A program made the position numbers and the translations under genes. 7,072 nt of DNA from positions 1 to 7,072 of the forward strand of contig JAFAXJ010000540.1 in assembly GCA_019241095.1 (NCBI GenBank). The letters run 5' to 3'. The stretch is from Verrucomicrobiota bacterium. GTDB taxonomy: Bacteria; Verrucomicrobiota; Verrucomicrobiia; Chthoniobacterales; JAFAMB01. The notes under the pieces are model-generated. The model ran no database searches. It saw only the letters and a program-made list of their open reading frames with translations, and was not told the DNA's origin. Positions 1-4,295 of this stretch are shown here, piece by piece; position 1 is the first letter of the stretch, and each line of letters starts with the position of its first letter.

Positions 1-113
1 GTGATCTCATTGCTGTTGCCCAGTGCGCCGCTCGCGTACCAAATCAGACCGCCCCAGTCGAACTCGAGCCTTTGCGCCTGTTCGGAATGGAGCAATTGAA
101 TGGGTTGCGGCAT
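1..113 (-). CDS. Cupin-domain protein, N-terminal fragment (runs off left edge)
   Basis: Reading leftward from the ATG at 113 gives 37 codons with no stop before the window ends. The peptide begins MPQPIQLLHSEQAQRLEFDW and continues with GGLIWYASGALGNSNEIT. The pattern 'W-G-x-L-x-W-x-x-S-x-x-L-G-N-S-x-E-(M/I)-T' is typical of the first strands of small bacterial cupins, just before the metal-binding histidine motif, which lies outside the window. An in-frame GTG at 122 would add three residues (MSF); the same frame is closed by a stop at about 150-152. Neither start has a good Shine-Dalgarno sequence. It points the same way as the kinase gene to its right but is separated by about 150 bp, so it probably has its own promoter. 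The specific role cannot be told from this fragment; the cupin call rests on one conserved stretch. Confidence 0.68.
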   Translation of the reverse strand, partial: MPQPIQLLHSEQAQRLEFDWGGLIWYASGALGNSNEI

Positions 114-220
114 GAAGCTCACGTGTTCGGTTTGATGTGGGTAACAGCCTTACGAAAATATCCCAACGACCACAAAGAAAAAGGGCACCTGCAGACGATC
201 ATGGCTTTATGAAAACCTAC

Positions 221-253
221 AGCTTTTATAGAATCATAAACATTTATAAAGCT
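221..253 (-). other. AT-rich imperfect inverted repeat between kinase and cupin genes
   Basis: On the minus strand, 16 nt after the kinase stop codon, the arms AGCTTTATA and TATAAAAGCT pair over about 9 bp with a single-base bulge around a loop of about 14 nt. A short T run (GGTTTTC) follows a few bases later. It could be a weak intrinsic terminator of the kinase gene, but the stem has only two G-C pairs at its base, so it may simply be AT-rich promoter DNA for the cupin gene. The position suggests a gene-boundary role; the structure alone does not prove one. Confidence 0.3.
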
Positions 254-268
254 CATAGAACCCACGCA

Positions 269-1558
269 CTAATTGACCTCCGGCCGATACCGGTCTGTTT
301 GAATCACCACGCCCAGTTGATGCAAGATGTTAAAAAGCCCAAAATTCGTTCGGTTCACGTAGATGAAATGCTTGCTGCCGCGCGGTTTTTTGAACTCTTG
401 CATTCTGCTTATTCGATCGCCGTACAGGTATATCTGCCGAAAATAATTTGGGTCCGCGAAGTCGAATGATGCTTCACGAAAAGGCCGCACGGCTAAATTC
501 ATCATCTCGATACAATGATGACCGTAAGATTCTCGTTCCTTTGCGGTATCACTAGGCAGAAACATCTCCAGGCGCTCGAACAAGGCAAAAATCTCGCCGC
601 GTCCTAGATCGTTGCGAGTCAAGCTGAAGAAAGCACGGTAAAACTCATTCGGCATAAGTTTGATACATCCGAAGTCGATTATGCTTACTGAGCCATCTGG
701 TAAGACCAGAAAGTTGCCTGGGTGCGGATCGGCATGCACTGCTCGAAGCCTATGTTGCTGAAAATTGTAAAAGTCCCAGAGCGCCTGACCCACCCGGTTT
801 CTCGTTTCCTGGTCCGGCTTTAAAGCAAGAAACTCTTTGAGATGGCGACCCTCCAGCCAATCCATGGTAATTACCCTTCGCCCAGAAAATTCAGGATAAT
901 ACTTCGCGAATCGGATATTCTCCAGATGGCTGCAGGCGTTTGAAAAATGAATAGAACGCTTAAGCTCCAACTCGTAATCGGTCTCTTCGAGGATGCGTTC
1001 CTCAACTTCGCGCATGTAAACATCTAAGTCCCTGCCTTTAATGTCCAGCAGACGGAGAGCGAAAGGCCGGATCAATTTCAGATCGGAACTTATACTTTCT
1101 CGAACTCCTGGATACTGAATCTTTACGGCCAGAAGGCTGTCATTCAGCCGAGCGCGATGCACTTGACCTATGGACGCGGCCTGTACAGAAACAGGATCAA
1201 AAAAATCGAAAACCTCTGCGGGAGCTCTGCCGAGTGCGCGCCGGAACGTCCTTATAATCAACGGTCCGGATAATGGCGGCGCGCTGTACTGGGAGGCCGC
1301 GAACAGGTCGGCGTATGCCTTCGGCATGATGTTGTGATCGACGCTAAGCAATTGCGCGACTTTCAAGGCGCTGCCTTTCAGCTCGCTAAGCGAAAGGTAG
1401 ATGTCTTCTGCATTCAACCGATCAAGTTGTTCGCGAGTTACAGGCAAAGCAGCCAACCGTTTAGAGTAATGCGTTACATAATTGACCCCTACCTTGACAC
1501 CTGTGCTCAAGATCTTGGCTGAACGTTCCGCTTTGCTAACTGGAATCCGATCCTTCAT
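269..1558 (-). CDS. ABC1/AarF/UbiB-family atypical kinase-like protein
   Basis: A 429-residue protein of the ABC1 (AarF, UbiB, ADCK) family, which has an atypical protein-kinase-like fold. Members support isoprenoid-quinone synthesis or lipid homeostasis and bind ATP, but their substrates are mostly unknown. The family marks are visible in order: the N-terminal KxxQ motif as KVAQ (66-69, usually KxGQ); the Ala-rich nucleotide loop VQAASIGQVH (125-134); the presumed ATP-anchoring Lys146 in AVKIQYPG; EETDYELE (191-198); the catalytic-loop equivalent HADPHPGN (275-282); and the metal-binding IIDFG (293-297). No C-terminal transmembrane pair of the kind found in E. coli UbiB is obvious. Its ATG overlaps the stop of the TetR-type gene (ATGA) and there is no Shine-Dalgarno sequence, so translation is probably coupled. 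The shared transcript suggests that its level or ligand is monitored by that regulator. Family assignment is firm; substrate and pathway are unknown. Confidence 0.93.
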   Translation of the reverse strand: MKDRIPVSKAERSAKILSTGVKVGVNYVTHYSKRLAALPVTREQLDRLNAEDIYLSLSELKGSALKVAQLLSVDHNIMPKAYADLFAASQYSAPPLSGPLIIRTFRRALGRAPAEVFDFFDPVSVQAASIGQVHRARLNDSLLAVKIQYPGVRESISSDLKLIRPFALRLLDIKGRDLDVYMREVEERILEETDYELELKRSIHFSNACSHLENIRFAKYYPEFSGRRVITMDWLEGRHLKEFLALKPDQETRNRVGQALWDFYNFQQHRLRAVHADPHPGNFLVLPDGSVSIIDFGCIKLMPNEFYRAFFSLTRNDLGRGEIFALFERLEMFLPSDTAKERESYGHHCIEMMNLAVRPFREASFDFADPNYFRQIYLYGDRISRMQEFKKPRGSKHFIYVNRTNFGLFNILHQLGVVIQTDRYRPEVN

Positions 1559-2247
1559 CTGTCAGACCGATTACGAGCCAGAAATTTGCCGTAATCAACA
1601 GCGGCATCGATTGCAGAACGGCTCATCAGGTCGATCGTCAGATTGAATCCTTTCTCAATCGCTTCGTCTGTTGACTCGAAACCCTCGCTCGAATCTTTTC
1701 CCCAGAAGCGCAAAACGAAAAGAGTTTGATTCCAGAGCGCGTCAACGTAGTGATCTCGTAAAAATCTGCGGTTCGCCAGTTCGCCATGCTCGATTGCCTC
1801 GCTGACTAAAGGTTCGAAAAACCCATCAAAGGCTTGATGCATTCGGCGCAGAGGAGCATTTCGAACTTCTCCGGACTGGTGCGACCGCAGACTGAAAAGC
1901 GCAAAACTTCGATCGGACAATAAGCTTTCAATCAGCGTAAAGGCGAAGAGTAAAGCACGTTCGCGGAACTTGAACGGTTCCCAAGCAGGATCTGTGGTAA
2001 TCTTTTTCCGAGCTGTCTCGAATTGCCGCAACCAGAAATCCGCTTCGACAGCGTCAAAGGAGGAATAGATCTGGTAAAACTCCGTTTCAGCAATTCCGAG
2101 GTTTTTACTAAAGATGTAAACCGATGGCGGCTGCCGGTTCTCGTTGAGAACATAGTCCATGTAAGCCCGCAGGATCCGATCCCTAAGGGCGGGTTCGGAG
2201 CTTTCCGGCGGCATTGAAGCTTCAAATGACATGATAATAAAACGCAT
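1555..2247 (-). CDS. TetR-type transcriptional regulator
   Basis: About 230 residues from the ATG at 2247. Residues 22-72 (from ALRDRILRAY through IAETEFYQIYSSFDAVEADF) have the TetR helix-turn-helix layout: a first helix, a turn with PPSVYIFSKNLGIA, then a recognition helix with F-Y-x-x-Y/F-S-S and the following F-D-A-V. The HTH is more divergent than in classical TetR proteins. The remainder is mostly helical with hydrophobic and aromatic stretches (ERALLFAFTLIESL, DALWNQTLFVLRFW), as expected for a ligand-binding and dimerisation domain. The frame is open up to 2313, but the start at 2247 is preferred because GGAG lies 6 nt upstream; ATG codons at 2259, 2232 and 2214 are alternatives. It overlaps the kinase start by 4 bp, so the pair is one translational unit. 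It is co-directional with the proteasome genes but lies about 155 bp after prcA. The ligand and target genes cannot be read from the sequence; autoregulation is plausible. Confidence 0.8.
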   Translation of the reverse strand: MRFIIMSFEASMPPESSEPALRDRILRAYMDYVLNENRQPPSVYIFSKNLGIAETEFYQIYSSFDAVEADFWLRQFETARKKITTDPAWEPFKFRERALLFAFTLIESLLSDRSFALFSLRSHQSGEVRNAPLRRMHQAFDGFFEPLVSEAIEHGELANRRFLRDHYVDALWNQTLFVLRFWGKDSSEGFESTDEAIEKGFNLTIDLMSRSAIDAAVDYGKFLARNRSDR

Positions 2248-2252
2248 CGCCG

Positions 2253-2258
2253 GCTCCA
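2253..2258 (-). promoter_or_regulatory. Shine-Dalgarno region deciding the TetR-type gene start
   Basis: On the minus strand the sequence reads TGGAGCCGGCGATGCG, placing GGAG 6 nt before the ATG at 2247. It is the only clear ribosome binding site found ahead of any minus-strand start in the cluster, and it supports independent translation initiation of the tetR-kinase pair rather than coupling to prcA. Confidence 0.45.
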
Positions 2259-2303
2259 TTGGATGGCAGTCAGAGGAGCAGAAAGCCTGCCGCGCTCGAT
2301 TCG

Positions 2304-2335
2304 ATAGCATCAACCTTGACAGGTTCCTGAGCTAT
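2304..2335 (-). promoter_or_regulatory. Two-part inverted repeat upstream of the TetR-type gene (operator or RNA hairpin)
   Basis: An inner pair AACCT/AGGTT is separated by 4 nt (2312-2325) and nested in an outer pair ATAGC/GCTAT (2304-2308 and 2331-2335), with a short asymmetric internal loop between them. The 14-bp core has the size and symmetry of a TetR-family operator and lies 65-78 bp upstream of the preferred tetR start, where autoregulation would be expected. As RNA it would fold into a stacked hairpin. No T run follows it, so it is not an intrinsic terminator. Which of these roles applies, if any, is inference. Confidence 0.3.
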
Positions 2336-2402
2336 TAGGAATGAGAGGCCTCCGATGTTTGTCCAAGGCCCTATCGCGGCGGATCTTGCTCTCCAGGGGG
2401 TG

Positions 2403-3188
2403 CTACGATTTTTGGAAGGATTGCAGGGCCAGATTGAGATCTGCTTCTGACACTTCGCTATAACAGGCTCGGGACTGAACCAAGCGCCTGTCCAGGAATC
2501 CGGCTTCCACAGTATAAGTCTCGAGACGGGAGTCCAAGAATTCACAAAGAACTGAGTCGTCAGGAGGCGCTTGGTGATCTTCATCAACCATATAGATGCC
2601 CAACGCCCACGCATGTATCGCAACCCGAAGTGCACTTTGCAGATCGCTAACTTCAGCTTGCCTGAGGAAGGATTCTACTTGATCTAAGGAACGTTTGCTG
2701 CCCGAAATCGCGCCAAAATTCTGCTTCCTTTTGCCAGGCGACATTGAGCTTGCGACCATCGAGCCATCGTAATCTAATCGTATCAGTAAGTCTTCGTCTT
2801 CTGTGGTTCCAAGCTCGGCAAAAAGGAGTCTTGCTAAGTAAGGGGCGCCATAGATCTGCTCAAAGGCCTGCTTTAACGCGGGGCTGAAAGAATAAGTCAC
2901 CATACGACGAAGAGACACATCGGCGGCCGAACGAGTAAAGCCTTCAGTACTCGCAAATTCTATCGCGGTCATGCGGAGGCGCTCTAGATCACCTGGATGC
3001 CCGATTCCGCCCATCGCAATCCGGTCATAAATTTCGAAAATCTTGCGTCTGTCACGTCCGAAAGTTAGAAGCAGAATCCCGTCCGGTATACTCAATCCGA
3101 TCGTAGGACTCCCCGGTGCTAATTCATGTTCGATATATTCGCGACGATTATTAATCGCCTCGATCCAGCGAAAAGGTTCATCGATCAT
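2403..3188 (-). CDS. prcA: 20S proteasome alpha subunit
   Basis: This 261-residue protein aligns along its length with actinobacterial PrcA. It would form the two outer heptameric rings, which gate the chamber and dock the Mpa/ARC-type ATPase; it is cytoplasmic and non-catalytic. Recognisable parts are the N-terminal gating segment and H0 helix (residues 1-25, with WIEAINNRREYIEHEL); the first beta strands SPTIGLSIPDGILLLTF (27-43); KIFEIYDRIAMGGIGHPGDLERLR (49-72), matching the PrcA 'KI.E.YDR......G...E.DNLR' block; LLFAELG (121-127); and LIRLDYDGSM (135-144). No propeptide or catalytic threonine is present, as expected for an alpha subunit. The region after residue 200 (DEDHQAPPDDSVLCEFLDSR) corresponds to the PrcA late strand that defines the family. 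Length is close to the usual 240-265. The ATG overlaps the prcB stop (ATGA) and lacks a Shine-Dalgarno sequence, suggesting coupled, near-stoichiometric synthesis with the beta subunit. Confidence 0.92.
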   Translation of the reverse strand: MIDEPFRWIEAINNRREYIEHELAPGSPTIGLSIPDGILLLTFGRDRRKIFEIYDRIAMGGIGHPGDLERLRMTAIEFASTEGFTRSAADVSLRRMVTYSFSPALKQAFEQIYGAPYLARLLFAELGTTEDEDLLIRLDYDGSMVASSMSPGKRKQNFGAISGSKRSLDQVESFLRQAEVSDLQSALRVAIHAWALGIYMVDEDHQAPPDDSVLCEFLDSRLETYTVEAGFLDRRLVQSRACYSEVSEADLNLALQSFQKS

Positions 3189-3979
3189 GCCAGTTCGGAT
3201 TGAAAGAGCTCAGACAATTCAGCGTCCGCAACAGTTTCGATACCAGTCTCAGAAACAATCTTAATTATCGGAAAAATCTTACCATGACGGTCTACTCCGC
3301 CGGTTGCAGTGTCAGACTCTGCCGCAGTGTCCAGAGCCTTTAAAGCAAGCGTAATCGCTTCCTGCTTCGAGCGTTCTCTCAACGGCCGTGTTCCCCAATT
3401 ATTCTCATAATAAAGCACACTGCGGACTGAGGGCGCACCAGAGCCGCTGGAAGCGAAGTCCGTTGCTTCAAACTGAGCACCCATCGCGTCGTAAAAATAA
3501 AGTTTAGCGGGATCGGCGGCTTTATGCTCGAAAGTCGCAAATAGCGGCACAACCACTCCCAGTCCTTGCACTACCATGCCGAGATTATCTCGCAACAACT
3601 TGGAAAGAGCCCTCACTTTCCCTTCAACGCTCATATCTTGAAGCTGACTCCTTCGATAAAACTGAAAGGAATGTTCAAGCACCCGAGCCATTTCCCAAGC
3701 GGTTGCAGGCGAGCCGGCTATCGCCATAACAGAATGACGATCTATTTCGAGTACCTTGTCCGCTCGATCATACATTACGATATTACCCGCGGTCGCGCGC
3801 CGATCGCCTGCGACCAAAACCGCGCCTGCGATCTTGAAACCCAAAATCGTAGTAGCACGTGTCTCGACAAACATTTCAGCATCAGGTCGCTGAGTGACCG
3901 CTGGAGGTAGTAGCTGACGCCGCTTCAGCACGCTCACAAAGTCACCCAGGAGCGTGTCGTGCTCACTAGACTGGTCCAT
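3185..3979 (-). CDS. prcB: 20S proteasome beta subunit, catalytic, with propeptide
   Basis: A 264-residue catalytic subunit of the inner heptameric rings and an N-terminal-nucleophile hydrolase. Residues 1-42 form a propeptide and the mature chain should begin at Thr43 (TTILGFK). Counting from Thr43 as 1, Asp17 is Asp59 (AGDRRATAGN) and Lys33 is Lys75 (RADKVLEI), the conserved active-site partners. The SGSG loop (178-181) and the DTATGG block (223-228) with HGKIFPIIKI after it are also as in actinobacterial PrcB. All catalytic residues are therefore present. The residue before the cleavage point is Ala42 rather than the Gly usual in this family. The gene starts 2 bp after the UBact stop (TAAAGATG) and its own stop overlaps prcA, so the three genes are surely one unit. 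A simple HslV is excluded by the propeptide, the PrcB-like C-terminal half and the linked alpha subunit. Confidence 0.95.
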   Translation of the reverse strand: MDQSSEHDTLLGDFVSVLKRRQLLPPAVTQRPDAEMFVETRATTILGFKIAGAVLVAGDRRATAGNIVMYDRADKVLEIDRHSVMAIAGSPATAWEMARVLEHSFQFYRRSQLQDMSVEGKVRALSKLLRDNLGMVVQGLGVVVPLFATFEHKAADPAKLYFYDAMGAQFEATDFASSGSGAPSVRSVLYYENNWGTRPLRERSKQEAITLALKALDTAAESDTATGGVDRHGKIFPIIKIVSETGIETVADAELSELFQSELA

Positions 3980-3981
3980 CT

Positions 3982-4158
3982 TTACTGACCGGTCCGTTGC
4001 CGATAGCGCTTCGACTGATTAGGATCGACTTTACGCATCCGTTTAAGAAGATCCTTTGTATCTGGCTTTGAGACGTCTGGAGTGCGAGGTCCGTTCCCAT
4101 CGCCCTGCTTTGGCTCCCAGGGAATCGGAGTTGGCGGTTTCTGTGTCCTTTCGGGCAT
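3982..4158 (-). CDS. ubact: UBact, Pup-like protein modifier
   Basis: A 58-residue, charged, Pro-rich protein expected to be disordered. It starts MPERTQ, has a proline-rich middle (PPTPIPWEP, 8-16) and GPRTPDVSKPDT (23-34), then the conserved C-terminal block LLKRMRKVDPNQSKRYRQ (37-54) and the final RTGQ. This start, layout and ending are the hallmark of UBact, the Gram-negative counterpart of Pup. The C-terminal Gln implies that a Dop-like enzyme must deamidate it to Glu before a PafA-like ligase can join it to substrate lysines, by analogy with Pup-GGQ. It sits first in the cluster, 2 bp before prcB, the same arrangement as pup before prcB in actinobacteria. The start at 4158 is chosen because MPER is the usual UBact beginning; an ATG at 4167 and a GTG at 4206 are in frame, and none of the three has a convincing Shine-Dalgarno sequence. 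No other small protein family fits this ending and context. Confidence 0.93.
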   Translation of the reverse strand: MPERTQKPPTPIPWEPKQGDGNGPRTPDVSKPDTKDLLKRMRKVDPNQSKRYRQRTGQ

Positions 4159-4217
4159 GACAAACATTAGGAGAGATTGACCTGGAAAGCAAGCCCTCCG
4201 GAGCACGCAATACTCAA

Positions 4218-4229
4218 AACAAATTTGTT
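4218..4229. promoter_or_regulatory. Perfect 12-bp palindrome in the divergent promoter region
   Basis: AACAAATTTGTT is a perfect inverted repeat 60 bp upstream of the UBact start and about 67 bp upstream of the peptidase ATG. A symmetric AT-rich site midway between two divergent genes is a reasonable candidate binding site for a dimeric regulator. Short AT palindromes also occur by chance, and no clear -35/-10 pair could be assigned on either strand. Confidence 0.3.
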
Positions 4230-4255
4230 CGCAGCATTAGACGAAAGTAAAATTT

Positions 4256-4270
4256 CCCGCTTTTAGCGGG
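4256..4270. other. GC-rich hairpin (CCCGCT-TTT-AGCGGG) ahead of the peptidase gene
   Basis: A perfect 6-bp stem with a 3-nt loop. On the plus strand it lies 25 nt before the peptidase ATG at 4296, where it would sit in the 5' leader of that mRNA. On the minus strand it is followed by AAATTTTACTTT, a T-rich stretch that gives it the look of an intrinsic terminator facing the UBact cluster, which could stop antisense transcription coming out of the peptidase gene. The structure is clear; the function is inferred. Confidence 0.4.
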
Positions 4271-4295
4271 CCGTGACCGGTGCATCTTGGCCGTC

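Noticed and set aside
137..469. 110-codon open frame on the plus strand at the left end
   Set aside because: It starts with GTG, lies mostly antisense to the conserved C-terminal part of the kinase gene, and its peptide shows no recognisable domain or low-complexity-free pattern.
2317..2345. TTGACA on the plus strand as a -35 box
   Set aside because: No -10-like hexamer lies at the proper spacing and there is no plus-strand gene downstream; the TTGACA falls at the centre of the palindrome described above.
2310..2402. About 30 further sense codons in the prcA frame after its TAG stop, suggesting read-through or a nonsense mutation
   Set aside because: PrcA already has the family's usual length at the TAG, and the extension is a basic peptide that I cannot match to any PrcA tail.
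2270..2635. 121-codon minus-strand frame across the prcA end and the following gap
   Set aside because: It overlaps the 3' end of prcA in another frame, where prcA clearly matches its family; the peptide has no recognisable features.
3566..3910. 114-codon plus-strand frame inside prcB
   Set aside because: It is antisense to the catalytic core of the beta subunit, with no start signal or recognisable product.
3966..4163. 65-codon minus-strand frame overlapping UBact
   Set aside because: It is a shifted reading of the UBact gene. The UBact frame carries the conserved ending and is the real one.
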